DNA from: Lepas anatifera | Taxonomy: Eukaryota > Arthropoda > Thecostraca > Lepadidae | Assembly (NCBI GenBank): GCA_034440635.1 | Contig: JAOTON010001615.1 | Span: 630,501-694,500 of the forward strand | Direction of reading: 5' to 3' | DNA length: 64,000 bases | In this document: one piece after another, positions 46,467 to 57,200 of the stretch | Numbering within the stretch: position 1 is the first letter of the stretch | How the letters are laid out: every line of letters starts with the position of its first letter | The notes under the pieces: generated by a model | The model's database searches: none | Told to the model about the DNA's origin: nothing | What the model saw: the letters and a program-made list of their open reading frames with translations, nothing else | Position numbers and translations under genes: made by a program

Positions 46467-48189
46467 GAAAACCAAACCGCCAAGATAGGCCACAGAGGTC
46501 AACGGCTCACCACAGATCGCGCTTTGCCCGGCCCATGTCTTCAAGAGGGCTCTCAAAGGGGAGGAGACCCCTCCCTTCCCTTCGTCCCTTCTTGGCTGCG
46601 TCCCTGAGGTAAACATTGAGATCACCTGTGTCATAAGAAGATACAGTGCTATCCGGAGTGGGCTATAGTGATTTAATGTTAGTTTCTCGTTTAAGCTGTA
46701 GGTTTTTAGGGAGAAAGAGGGGAGGAAGGCGGTCGCCGAACCTAGGCCAGTGGAGGCGTCCTCTGTCCACGTCTTATGTAGGCAGAGGCGCCCCCTTTCC
46801 CGGAATCTCCTATGGTTGGGCTTGCCTTCATTGGCAAGTGCAGACGTATTTTCAACTATTCAGACATTCCTCTCTAGAAATCATCGTCCTTTTGGAAAAA
46901 TTACGTCCATTGCGTCCTTATAGAAGGACCTTCTGAATCAAATTCACCCTCCACGCGAAAAAAGAGAAATCGCCCAAAGCTGGCTTCGGGAGGGTGCTTT
47001 CTGGTAATATTCGAAAGGCTTCTTTGTTGACATACCTGTTGGGGCCCCATTCAGATTTCACCGCCTCGGCTTTGTGGAAATCCTAGATGCGCTTTTGCCT
47101 CCCTCTAACAAAAGAATATATCAGAAGAAAACTTATTGACGAATGAGGCGGCTTCCCAGTATCAACCATACAACGGACTGGTTTGAATTGTTTCTGCAAA
47201 TAATGTTCATTGCTCAACTTGTCAGCTGATAAAATATAAAAGAATAGTAAAATAACCATCATAAGTCATGATAAGAAGTGGCCCCCTCAGCCTTCATGGG
47301 CCCCTTTGTGTGCCGGGCCCCGAAAGTACCCGCGCCCCCACCAATAGAAAACATCAAGCAGTGCGGGCATGGGCGCCGAAAGCGGGGGGGACGGGGGAAC
47401 ACGTCCCCCCAAAAAATTTTGGGTCAATCGTCATTAATGCCATCAGGCACCGAATATGCTCAAAACTTGCCTCTCTCCGTCAGCACCAGCCCAGGTCCGT
47501 CCCCCCTGCGAAAATTCCGTGGCGGCGCCCCTGAGTGCGGGTCTACCCATTACGACGGCCACTGACGGCAGACGCCCGCTGACAGGAGCGGCACTCTCCA
47601 CGGAGGCTCCCCGCTGGAATACGGCGGTCAACACCGGCCCCTGTCGCCACTGGCCGTCGCTGAGGTGCGACCGGCTGGACTGCGTCGGACGCGGCGTCGT
47701 TGACTGCCGAGGTCGGTCCTCCACTGTCCGTGAGTAACGCGGGATCGTCGCCTGCCGAGGTCGGTCGTCTCCTGTCCGTGAGTAACGCGGCGTCCTTTGA
47801 CCTTTGAACTTGCCTGGCTGTATGTAATATGAAATGAATGGAAAATGTTTTCTGATCATTTTTTTCATTTTACTGCGATATATGCGACAATCTACTAGAC
47901 ATTATCATCAACAACACCCAGAATTTTGATATGTGAGAGGCAAAACCAGACCCTTGACCTTATCTGTAACGTGGTCTGATGAGGTAGGATCATATCAGTT
48001 GGCACGAGTCGTTGGATATCGTGACGGCATGACGATGGTCGTGTTACGAAGCTCTACGTCAATTAGTGACAAATCGCGAGGCTGGAGGCTGCACCAATCT
48101 CCACTGTAAAGGGTGAACCTGGCAGACACCAGAATAAGCGCAAGGGTTAGGCGTATAAATGTGCTGTAATTTTTCCTGTGTCTCCGCAG
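46467..48189. other. Unassigned, with GC-rich segment and a 48-bp direct repeat
   Basis: 47290-47560 is GC-rich, with a dispersed-type cggggggacgggggaacacg inverted pair (47382-47410). At 47704-47800 two units of ctgccgaggtcggtcstccnctgtccgtgagtaacgcgg lie in tandem. Frames 46646-46936, 47268-47565 and 47443-47868 lack motifs and splice support. Confidence 0.35.
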
Positions 48190-49417
48190 TTGACATAGAA
48201 GTAGTGCAAATGCTGGCGAAGTCCTTCTACCTTCAATTGAAAAGTACAACACTGCCAGACCTACTTAACCTACAACCTCCATCAACGGACTACGAAAAGT
48301 CACGGGCAAAAACTGCAGTGGAACTCGGCGACTCCATACCAGCGCCCGACCTCGAGGTAGCAAGTCCAGCCTCGACCTCATCACCTCCAACGCCAGAGGC
48401 AACTGAGTCGAATAAACGAGTTCAAGAACCGACCATGCCGACACAGCTTGGCCCAGGCCACTCAGAGGCGGGTAAGACGACTGAGAAGATCTCATATGTC
48501 AGTAATGTATCCAAGCCAACGTTTCTAACCATCGTAATGACAATAGCTTCCCGCATGCCGTCAGATATACCGACTGCGCCACCTACTGCACCCGGAAATA
48601 GCTTCCTGGTGGACCGAGAAGTTTCCTCAGGAGAAAAGCACCAAGATGAAAAGCACAAATCAAATTATCTTCCATTGCACAGCTACAAAAAATTACTAGC
48701 TGCTAAGTTCAGCAGAAAGCGTGTCTCAGGTGCTTCAAACCACCTTGCGATGGCCGTTTCTTTTAAAAACACGCCACATGTCCCGACGGAGCCGGTGTAT
48801 TCTGCGTTAAACGAGAAGCCAATGATACTGTCAAGGAGTGCCGCCTCGCCGTTCTCTGTACTTCCCCCTCGGTCAACGCCCCTCCACACAGAAAGCGTCC
48901 TGAAAAGGCGTGAAAACAACATCTCGCAAGAGACAGGCCTAACCTATCTGCATTTCATGGTCCGTCAGACACCAACAGATCAAGGCTATAGCCAGCATGA
49001 TGGCTTTGCTCAGCCCGAGACGCGGGAAAAGCCTTCCTCCCTTCGATTAGACAGTCAGATCACATGGATTGAGCCATTTCGAAAGAACGAATCGGCATCC
49101 TCAAGTCCTTCTGTCAAAGAGTCTGAAAAAGCGAGAGTGAATTCCTCAGGACCGCCAGTTGTCACTCAGACACGCCCAAAACTCTTGAAGATGGCTACCA
49201 AAAAGCCTCAAAGTAGAAGCAGACGCGGCAGATCACCGTTCTCAAGCTCCACGTCAGCACCTGCGCCCTCATACATCAGTGCAGCGCCAGGCTCTGGCGG
49301 CGGATGGCGCCCGGGGAGGTGTGGCAGCTGCTGCCGCATCAGCTGACCATGTTCCGGCGGATGCTGCTCCGCATCGTCGACAACGACACCGACATCGGCC
49401 CCCGGGACCGTGAGCGT
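48190..49417 (+). CDS. Large candidate exon: Ser/Thr/Pro-rich protein
   Basis: An acceptor (ttttcctgtgtctccgcag) ends at 48189 and opens a frame that stays open to 49346, about 385 codons. That is long for chance. The product is hydrophilic and rich in Ser, Thr, Pro and Lys, likely disordered, with basic patches near its end (KKPQSRSRRGRSP). From about 49297 an overlapping frame reads RRMAPGEVWQLLPHQLTMFR, then RMLLRIVDNDTDIGPRDRER, and runs to a good donor (gagcgtg/gtaagg) near 49417. The second part looks like folded protein. Either a one-base frameshift joins the two, or the exon is entered by an alternative acceptor (gcgccag near 49291). No family recognised. Confidence 0.5.
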
Positions 49418-50704
49418 GGTAAGGCTGCCACCGTTAACGCCCCGCATACACCCCCCCGGCAGCGTCACCACCGGCGAACTGAAGGAGGGACACTAAATCG
49501 GCACTATTTCTGTGGTAGGAAACAAATTAACACCTTGAAACTGAGCACTCCATATTTTGAGACAAAATTTCTATATCCTGAAGCTGCCCCGAAAAATTTT
49601 CAGCTTCCTCGTAATTTGGCTGACATCTGGTGATTTTCAGACGTGAAGTAGGGGACCAAGAATCCCGGTCCCGTTGTCCGCGTTCAGGCCAGTGCACAGG
49701 CAGCTCCAGGATTTCCGATGGGGGTCGCCACTCGGATCAGGGGGCACTATTTCTTAATGGATGACCTATCCGTGGGCGTCAAATTGCATCTTGCCTACTG
49801 TGGGCGCCAGCATGTGAATCTCCGGGGAAATCAGATTTCTGGGGGCGCCGAGTGCTGAATCATGGAGTAAGGCCTCCACCCTACCTCCATCTGTGTATTT
49901 GCCTATGGAGCAGCCACACAAATGCGAAGAGAAGCGTTGCAATATCGATCGATGTGTGCGCAACTGCACAGTGCACAGCATGCAGCCTGAGCACGATGTG
50001 TGACTGGCGGCACAGTATAACTCCAGTCAAGACTCTGCGGCACAGTATACAACCACAGGCGGAGCAAGCAGATTTGCGAATGAGATATGAGATACAAATT
50101 GTGTCTTTCATGTTAAATGTACGTTTCAAGCCCGATTACAGAGACGCATCTTTGCATATATTTAGTAAGGCTCGAGAAACATGGATGACAAAAAGAAGGA
50201 GATTTTGTATTTTTTCTCTTGGATATATCAATGAATAAACTAAACTAAAAGCACTGTGATAACGGTTTCGCATGGAGAGATATAGAAGTATCTGCTGGTA
50301 AGGAAAATTGGTGACGTCGAAATTCTTGAGATTTCACTTTCGAAGATGGCTGGACCCCGGAGAAAGTAAGCATCAAATAGTAAATAGAGGACTGGGCCCC
50401 CTAGCGTTCAATTAAAAAATCTTGTTTTCTCCACTGGTGGATATTTCTATGAGCATTGTAGTCTGATCGGCTAAATTCATATTTCGTCACAACCGTATCA
50501 CGTTGAAGGGGATACGACACCGTGGTGCACATTTAGCCTGGACTGGTTTTAGGGATATTTCTTTGAAAATGATGCATTCGGCCTTATTCCTGCTGACAAA
50601 TGGCCAGTAAACCCATGATTTAGTATTATTTACTTTTCTTCGTGACTGGTAAAAATATATGCACCGGCGTGACGTCGTGATTTGTTAGCGCGTCACGCTG
50701 GCGC
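49418..50704. other. Unassigned; possible LINE tail at 50090-50250
   Basis: Around 50115-50235 a plus-strand frame (RFKPDYRDASLHIF, KARETWMTKRRRF) ends in gaataaactaaactaaa, like a LINE 3' end. The rest is unrecognised. Confidence 0.35.
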
Positions 50705-51060
50705 CAGTGGCGGGTCCAGGGGGGGCAAAAAGGCATTCCCAAAACAAAAATGCTCGGGACAAAACTATGTTTTCCCCTCCCCTAACTGTGGACCTCTTGC
50801 TCCAGCTCTTCTTTAGTTTATAAGCAAGGTTTTGGTGCCTCAACTGAACCTGTAGATTTAAAAAGAACTAGCAAGCTTCAGTGTAAGCATTGGACCTTGG
50901 TACTGTTGACCTTTAAAATGTTTTCGAGTGAATGCTCCTTGGATAGCAAAAGAAAACATATTTTGATCACATCTTTCACCCCTTGACGTTTTTTTTTTGC
51001 TTTAGACTTTGGTAATTAGGCCCACAAATCTGCCAGCTAGATCTGCCCCTGCCTACCAAA
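50705..51060 (+). repeat. Dispersed repeat F, copy 1
   Basis: Shares gcaaggttttggtgcctcaa, the ccttggatagcaaaa segment, cccttgacgttttttt and the gactttgg end with 61258-61640, in the same order and orientation. No coding capacity. Class unknown. Confidence 0.65.
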
Positions 51061-51769
51061 AAAAAAAACAAAATGTGTTGCCTGGCTGTGTCGTAAAGTA
51101 ACGCAGGGGTGTAACTTTGTGAAAATGTTCAGGGGTGCTTTTTCCTAGCCGACCCATAAATTTTTACTGGCGGTGTTATGGGATGAAAAACGTTAAAAAC
51201 GGTAAAAAAACTTAAAATTTTGTCCATCATCTCTAATGAATTTTTCTTGCTTTATTTCTACTCCACACTGTTCCCCGAGAGCCGAAAATATGCTTGCTCC
51301 CTGGTTTGCGTGTTTCGAGAGAGCATGGCTCTAATGCCCCCCCCCATTGGACCCGCCAGTGACAAGACATGCTTTAAGCCATACACCGAAAAAACGTGGT
51401 GGCGGCTGCAAACCTAACTTTCGGACTATGGGGGCCGTGCCCACTGTTTTCCAGCCGTCCCGTACCTTGTTTTCGGTAAAAAAATCAAGCGATAAACCGA
51501 GTCATCTTTGGCCCCACCGACGTCGACGACCCTTCCCCACAACTTCAAAATAGTTTCTGTGCCTATGCTTTAAGCTTCCTGCTCGTCAAAGGTCACAGCT
51601 CAAAAAGCTGCAAACGTGGTGAAACCAGGAACTTTTGGTGCCTTTTTGAAAAACTTAATCGTGCAGACAACCGGCTGCCTATTAAGACTTATTGTTTGTA
51701 TTTTACCACAACTAAAAGCTTATCTATGGTGTTACATTGTTGTTGGACTAACAAAACTTTGAACACTAA
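51061..51769. other. Unassigned stretch
   Basis: Frames at 51220-51417 and 51347-51553 have no motif. A repeat-like phrase (cccccattggacccgccagt) near 51340 suggests another old repeat. Confidence 0.3.
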
Positions 51770-52230
51770 GGGGAGACCAGGGCAAAGCGGATAGCGGGGC
51801 AAAGCAGAAAAGCTGAATAACTCTCTGCAAAGTGCTCCAATCTGCCGTAAATGTGTGTCATACTGAGTTACTTAGCAACGCACCCCGCGCATCTTCGTCA
51901 GCGGTCTCCTCATTTTGCTTCCAGCGCAGTGGAGAAAGGTAGGGTTTTTGGCTGTTAGCTGGCTTTTGTGCTACACTTCGTGGTCTTCAAATTCCTATCC
52001 GAGCAGCACGGATTTTGTTTTATTGCACTGTTGGAAACCAGTACGGGTTCCTTGATTGTTTAGAAAAACCTCGCCTCGATTTGTCGCTCTTGTGATGACT
52101 GACCTCATAATGTCTTAAACTGTGTTGCATGGGGCAAGGTGAACGGGAGCAAAGTAGAATCCGTCCACTTTGCCCCATGAATGGAAAGAGGGACGTAGTG
52201 CAGATAAATAATAGATTGTGACCATAGCGC
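51770..52230 (+). mobile_element. Left end of a TIR element (pairs with 57618-57954)
   Basis: TIR gggagaccagggcaaagcgg at 51771-51790, preceded by TA (51767-51768) and a further AG. The inverted partner ends at 57954 and is followed by TA. Subterminal gggcaaag/ctttgcccc repeats are at 51797-51805 and 52163-52178. TA flanks would fit Tc1/mariner/pogo-type elements, but no transposase is present. Confidence 0.6.
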
Positions 52231-53215
52231 GTAGGTGTAGAAACGGGGGGGGGCACCCACTGGTCGCCCACTTTTCTGTGATGGGCCTCTGCAATGGATG
52301 CAAAATATCAAAAACTGCAATAGAAAATAAGAAACCCAAAGGGGCCCGAAAGCTTATCTGGGAAACTTCTTCAGGTGACTTGGGCGCCTGAGCGGGACTT
52401 AAGGTCCTATGAGACAATCTCGAGGGGCCACTGAACTGACGCCTGATTCCCTATAAGCTAATCTGGGGCTTCTTTAACTGAACTGAGGGCTAGTTTGGAA
52501 CCTCTAAATCGTTCTAGAGTATCTAAGCTGAGCTGAGAGCCGTGAACTTGAATGAGCCCTTGAGCTGGTCAAAGACTTATATCAGTCGACATTGGGGCCT
52601 CTGAGCTGAGGTGTTCCCCCAAGGCTAATCTGACCCCTGAGCTAATCTGGGGCCCCTGTGCTGATCCTTGGGGGGAGGGTGGGCTTAGCTGGTCTGGACC
52701 CTCTGCACAGTAGTAGGGCCCTAAGCTGGGGCCATGAGCTTGAATTGGCTCTCTTGAGCTGTTCTTAGACCCTATATAAACCGACCTTGGGTCCCTCAGC
52801 TGATCAAGGCCCCTAAGCTAGTCTGGCCATCTGAGTTCATGTAGCTGTGGCCCCTGTGCTGAGGTGGGGGCTCCTGCAGTGGTCTGGGGTCTCCCTGAAA
52901 TACTTAAGAGTCACTGAGCTGGAGTCACTGAGCTGAGGGTTTTGAGCTTAAATGGGCCCTTCCTTGAGCTGTTCTGACCCTGTAACAGCCAACCTGGGCC
53001 CCTGAGCTAAGCTGGGCTCTAACCTAATCTTGAACTCCCTGTGCTGAACTGGCAGCGCCTGGGCTGGTCTGGGGCTCCCTGCACAGTTCTAGGGCCCCTG
53101 AGCTGAGCTGGGGACCATGAGCTTAAGTGGGCCACTGGAGATGTTCTGAGACCCGATATACATCGACTTTTGGGCGCCCCCTAATTTGAGCTAGCACCCT
53201 AACCTAGTTGAAAAG
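52231..53215 (+). repeat. Second block of the GAGCTGAGCTGGGGCCCC satellite
   Basis: Head segment at 52231-52400 (gtaggtgtagaaacgggggg, cacttttctgtgatgggcct), then degenerate 25-30 bp units. The tatatcagtcgacattggg variant recurs near 52581, 52776, 52984 and 53157 (period 173-208 bp), as in the block at 25844-27545. No closing head segment. Confidence 0.8.
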
Positions 53216-53874
53216 CTGGAGCATAAGCGGAGAAAGTCCCAGAGGGGGAAGAAACCACAGGTGGAGAAAGCAGGCACCCTGAGGACCAGCAAGGGGTTGA
53301 TGCAGAGGACAAGGAGAGAAAGACCAAGAATGGACACCAACGGTGTGAGGGCTGGTCCGAGCCAGAGAGGCGAACCAAGACGTTAGTTCTTCCAAACTGA
53401 TGACAATGGAAATGAGAAGTGTCTATTGTACAGAGACTTACGCTAAATCCAAATAAGGTGATGGCTGGTCACGCTGCGCAATATGTCCTAAGTGGGTCCA
53501 CGATACATGTAAGAGGGGGTTGTTGCAGAGGATATCGTTTTCGTACGTGGCATGTGACAGTAGTGGGCGCCTTGGTTAGTGAATGGTGAGGAAGCCTTAG
53601 CGATCATCGTGAATACAGAATGTATGCGTGTTTCTTTTGCTTTTTTTGTGGGTTTGATAAAACAGACGGTAATCTTACACAGCAATTGGCATTACGTTAT
53701 CTGTAAACGTGGCAGCCAGTATGTGACTTATGTCTATTGGTATATATTTACAGTTCAAAAATACAATACAAAAACACGCATAACAAGAAGGTAGGTAGTT
53801 TTTTGTGAACCATTGACTTCTGTGCCACCAAATTCTGCCAATGATAAATCGAAAGAAAACCACTTTTGAAACAT
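53216..53874. other. 3' flank of the deubiquitinase, unassigned
   Basis: No poly(A) tail or clear AATAAA was seen just downstream of the minus-strand stop. Nothing else was recognised. Confidence 0.35.
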
Positions 53875-55168
53875 TTAAACAGTATCTCTAGCTGCATAAC
53901 AGAGCATGTATGCTATCGCCATTTTTACTTCTTCAGCCGGTACTTCTTTAACGCTGGTATCGTTCAAGTGGTACCACCTAGCCTTCGACTGGTTCCAGCA
54001 GAAAGCAGTGTAGTGACCGGTCTGTGCGTTGCCATGGTGTACTACCACTGCGTACAAGCCAAACAAAAAATGTCCAGAGATCTGCGGTTGCCCAAAAGCC
54101 ATCCAACTGAGGTCGAGGTTGCTCAGAGAAAAAGCGACGTGAGCGTGCACTTTGCGTGGTGTACTACCGCTGCTGGTAAAGCGCTTAAGATGCATGATCA
54201 TCACAGATGGCAGGCGCCAGAAATCGAACTTTTTGCAGGCGTTGTGTTTCTTTTGACAATTTGAACATGCCCAGCCTGGAATGAGATCACCTTGGACGTA
54301 CTGATGGAGACATTGAGCGAGACTGATTTGTGTAGACGACCCTGGGCCTGAGGCCAGCGGTAAGGACAGCAGAGTGAAGTTCTCGAAAGTGGGAGATTCG
54401 TTGCCGCATGCAGTGCACAGCAGAACAGACCTATTTTGCTCATTGAAGAGCCTAGATATGATTGAGCAGTTTTCTTTACGAAACTGATCCCAGGCATGGT
54501 TAGCAGCTGCATGATCCTCCGAACTCTCGTAGGTTATCACTGGTGCCGCCGACGTAGGAGGAACATTCATGTCTTCATGCAGCCACTCCAGCAAAAGTAG
54601 AAGAAATTCGTGCGCGTCGTGCATGCGGTTTCCGCTAAACTCCCTCCAGTGAACACCCACCGCAGCAAGAAGCGAGTGAGGGGGAAACAAACTGGAACCT
54701 CTGCGACCAGATCACCTCCAGAAGACTGGTCACTTCCCAGGCGATGTCACCATGAGTTACCGATTCTGAGTTTAGGTCTTCACGGTAAAACCCGCTGATG
54801 ATGTACCGAACAAAGCTACCTGTGTGTGCAAGCACCTGAAGGACACCATTCATATAACAGGTGTTACCCAGGTTCTCCAGGCCAGTGGCACCAGCAGGTG
54901 GCTGTAGGGCTTGAGGCTGTAGGGCTGAGGGCTTGTAGGCCAGACATTGGCTGACTCTGCTATCAGGCTGCATCAGTCGATCAAAGGCATGGTTTGCTGG
55001 CAGTGGGCACGGGGAGTGAGAGGATGGAGGTGTTGTCTGATTTGGCTCCGATGATGAAGTTGTTGCGCAGGGTGTAATGTCACCATCTGTTTGGTGAGCC
55101 CTTCTAAGAGGTTTGCTCTCAGGCTCCCCCATTGTCTCCCTGGGAGGCTCATCTCGCGCCAAGTTCAC
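53875..55168 (-). pseudogene. USP8/USP2-like ubiquitin-specific protease, intronless, one frameshift
   Basis: Two overlapping minus-strand frames together give one peptidase C19 catalytic domain. The first (55168 to about 54680) has a disordered lead of about 90 residues and then the Cys box GLENLGNTCYMNGVLQVLAH. The second (about 54690 to TAA 53875-53877) has HDAHEFLLLLLEWLHEDMN, two C-x-x-C zinc pairs (CTACG, CSNCQ), LPSVMIMHLKRF, the His box TGHYTAFCWN and WYHLNDTSV, ending YMLCY. The order and spacing match USP8/USP2/USP21. The catalytic Cys, His and Asp/Asn positions are present. One extra base near 54687 (ttccccctcac) breaks the frame; it could be decay or a consensus error. No introns interrupt 1.3 kb, so it may be a retrocopy. 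An acceptor-like cacatttccag at about 55170-55180 also allows a normal last exon. The protein would remove ubiquitin from target proteins. Confidence 0.8.
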
Positions 55169-56358
55169 TGCTGGAAATGTGATTTCCGAGGAGGAGCCGT
55201 TGCCGTCCGCCTTCCCATTTGTAAAGGGGTACCGGGCGCCAGGCGTATTGCGGTCGCGTTTCCTCGTGCAACGGCTATTGAAATGCGCTGCAGAAGATAT
55301 TCGCTTTCGCGCCGATCGCCACTTTCGCCGGTTATGCGCCGGCCAAGATCCCTCAAGAAAGATATGCTGGCCTGACCAATTGCACCAGAGGTTTCAACAG
55401 CGATGGGCTGGAAGTGGTACCGCTTGCTGATATCCTGGTAGCGCCGGCGTTTGCGCCCTTCGGCGGCGTCTGCCGCTGCACCTCCGCGGGCAGCGGCAGT
55501 GGCGAGGTTGGTGGGGGCGAAGGTGTCCACGCAAGTGGCGTCCCAGGTGAGACACTTCCCGTCGGCATAGGGGAAAGTCGTCAGGCCATCGGGACGCCTG
55601 CCGTCTCCACGGTCCAGGTCTTCTGGCTCTAGTACGGATGGTATTCCGGCCGAGAGTAGAGCACGCTTGATGATGTTGTTCAGTGCTGCGTGCCACGGTA
55701 AGCGACCAGCGCTAAGTTGGCATGACAGGGCGTGTAGTCCTTTTGCGTCAATTTGTGTTCCACATCGGCAGCGATGAGGTGCGCAGACCGGTGCACCGAC
55801 TCTTAGCGCCAAGGCCATGCGCAGCGTGTCAGCGTCCAGCAGCGTGCCAACGCTGGCCAATGAAAGAGCATTCAGCCACGCTCCCGAATGCGGTTGGGCT
55901 GCATCTCGGAGTCGAGCCCTTTCCACTTCACTTTCAGCTTCCAGTAAGTGCTTGGCCACAGAGATAGCCCCAGCGCGTTCCCAGGCACATTGCCGGTTTT
56001 GTTTTGCTTCATCTGACACTGCTGCGTTGGTGTGACTTTTCCATGTCTCCACAAGGTCTCTCTCGAGTGATTGCATACTATTTATTTCTGCAATCGTCGA
56101 GTTGATGGTGGCAACTGTCGGTGATAAGGCTTTCACTGAGGACAGATAAGCTGGGAGTGCAGTGTCAGTTAGTGACCTGACGCCAAGTTCACCCACGCCC
56201 ACAGGAAGTGTAGCCTGCCGCCAGGAATCCCCACTGAGCTCAACGTTTGTGATACAAACAACTCCTCGACGCGCAGACTCGTCTATTCTTGAGAGAAGAG
56301 TTGGATGCAGGTATGCTGGTGAGCTACGCACGAGGTAAAGCAGACGAGGAACAGACAC
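55165..56358 (-). CDS. C-terminal part of the retrotransposon protein: zinc knuckle and RLE-like nuclease
   Basis: Open for 397 codons. Residues about 1-170 are the thumb/connector (VPRLLYLVRSSPAYLHPTLL and so on). Then comes a C-x-C...H...C motif (HRCRCGTQIDAKGLHALSC), then RRPDGLTTFPYADGKCLTWD with D-A-T-C-V-D. This R-x-P-D-x(12)-D pattern after a zinc motif is the layout of the restriction-like endonuclease of R2-type LINEs, which nicks target DNA for target-primed reverse transcription. After VETSGAIGQASISF the frame ends with ISIAVARGNATAI, the usual end of such proteins. The last 25 residues (PLQMGRRTATAPPRKSHFQQ) look like read-through into adjoining DNA. The clade was not fixed. Confidence 0.75.
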   Translation of the reverse strand: MSVPRLLYLVRSSPAYLHPTLLSRIDESARRGVVCITNVELSGDSWRQATLPVGVGELGVRSLTDTALPAYLSSVKALSPTVATINSTIAEINSMQSLERDLVETWKSHTNAAVSDEAKQNRQCAWERAGAISVAKHLLEAESEVERARLRDAAQPHSGAWLNALSLASVGTLLDADTLRMALALRVGAPVCAPHRCRCGTQIDAKGLHALSCQLSAGRLPWHAALNNIIKRALLSAGIPSVLEPEDLDRGDGRRPDGLTTFPYADGKCLTWDATCVDTFAPTNLATAAARGGAAADAAEGRKRRRYQDISKRYHFQPIAVETSGAIGQASISFLRDLGRRITGESGDRRESEYLLQRISIAVARGNATAIRLAPGTPLQMGRRTATAPPRKSHFQQ

Positions 56359-57200
56359 ATAGTTTTTTTCAAAAGAAAGAAAGCCTGGTGGGTCTCGTCA
56401 AGTTGTCGAAGCCGCCCCACTAGCTTCTCCACCATGTGTTGGCCCTGTATTAGGCGAATTTTCAGCTGTTGGTCGGTTATGGGTGCGCCAAGCAGCTCTA
56501 GATGGCCGAGCTGGATTTCCCTGATGTTGGGGAGTAGTTCACACGATTTCTGAAGGGCAGAGGACCGCCAGCTGGATGCTCCGGGGCCCAGTAATGTAAT
56601 CTCACATTTTCGCCGTTGATTTGTAGCCTGAGTTGGCTAAGTTTGTCCTTAATGCGACGGATGTTGGGTATAACCTGCTCCAGTGGACCTCCGAGTGTGC
56701 CGTCATCGAGGTACCAAATGTTGATGTTTGTATCTGATGACCTGATGACACCATCTATCGCGAGGGAGAATAGCAGGGAGCTTAGTGGGTCACCCTGTTG
56801 AATCCCGGTTCGACATTATCTTCTCTCCTCCGACGAACAGAGGGGTGGCCCTGCTGTGTCCCTGCCATATGAGCGGGTATATGGTGGGAGTGCGGGACTG
56901 AGCGGCTTCTAACATGGCATCACGTCGCAGAGAGTTAAAAGCGCTTGACACATCCAACTTCACCAGTATAGTTTTCTCTTCCTTCTCTCCAGCTTGGCCA
57001 GCAAAAGCCCTGATGGCATGCACAGCAGCCTCGCAACCGTTCCGCACGGCCACCCCGACCTGGACAGGCCTGAGCTCATCTCCAATTCGCGAGGAAACAT
57101 TAGCTGCTGCCATTTTAGCAGCGATTCGGCGTTAAACGCTGCCAACTGCAATAGGTCGCAGGCCGCCGTCCTTCTTTCGCAGAATCGCCGTCTGGATTTG
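56340..57200 (-). pseudogene. Reverse transcriptase domain, several frame breaks
   Basis: In order on the minus strand: QTAILRKKDGGLRPIAVGSV, an in-frame TAA (about 57133), RRIAAKMAAANVSSRIGDEL, VGVAVRNGCEAAVHAIRAF, then ILVKLDVSSAFNSLRRDAML (catalytic Asp). A shift near 56812 leads to TGIQQGDPLSSLLFSLAIDG and the catalytic box WYLDDGTLGG. A second shift near 56607 (gaaaatg) leads to EITLLGPGASSWRSSALQ. A third, in a seven-A run near 56362, joins it to the frame of the next entry. Two breaks lie in A-runs, so some may be sequencing errors. The fingers, palm and thumb order is that of a non-LTR reverse transcriptase. Confidence 0.8.

Noticed and set aside
47268..47868. Overlapping frames in the GC-rich segment as genes
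   Set aside because: Open on both strands simultaneously, as expected for GC-rich DNA; no motif, paralogue or splice site supports either.
55091..55967. Plus-strand frames opposite the LINE and USP
   Set aside because: Shadows of the minus-strand coding regions, explained by their codon composition.
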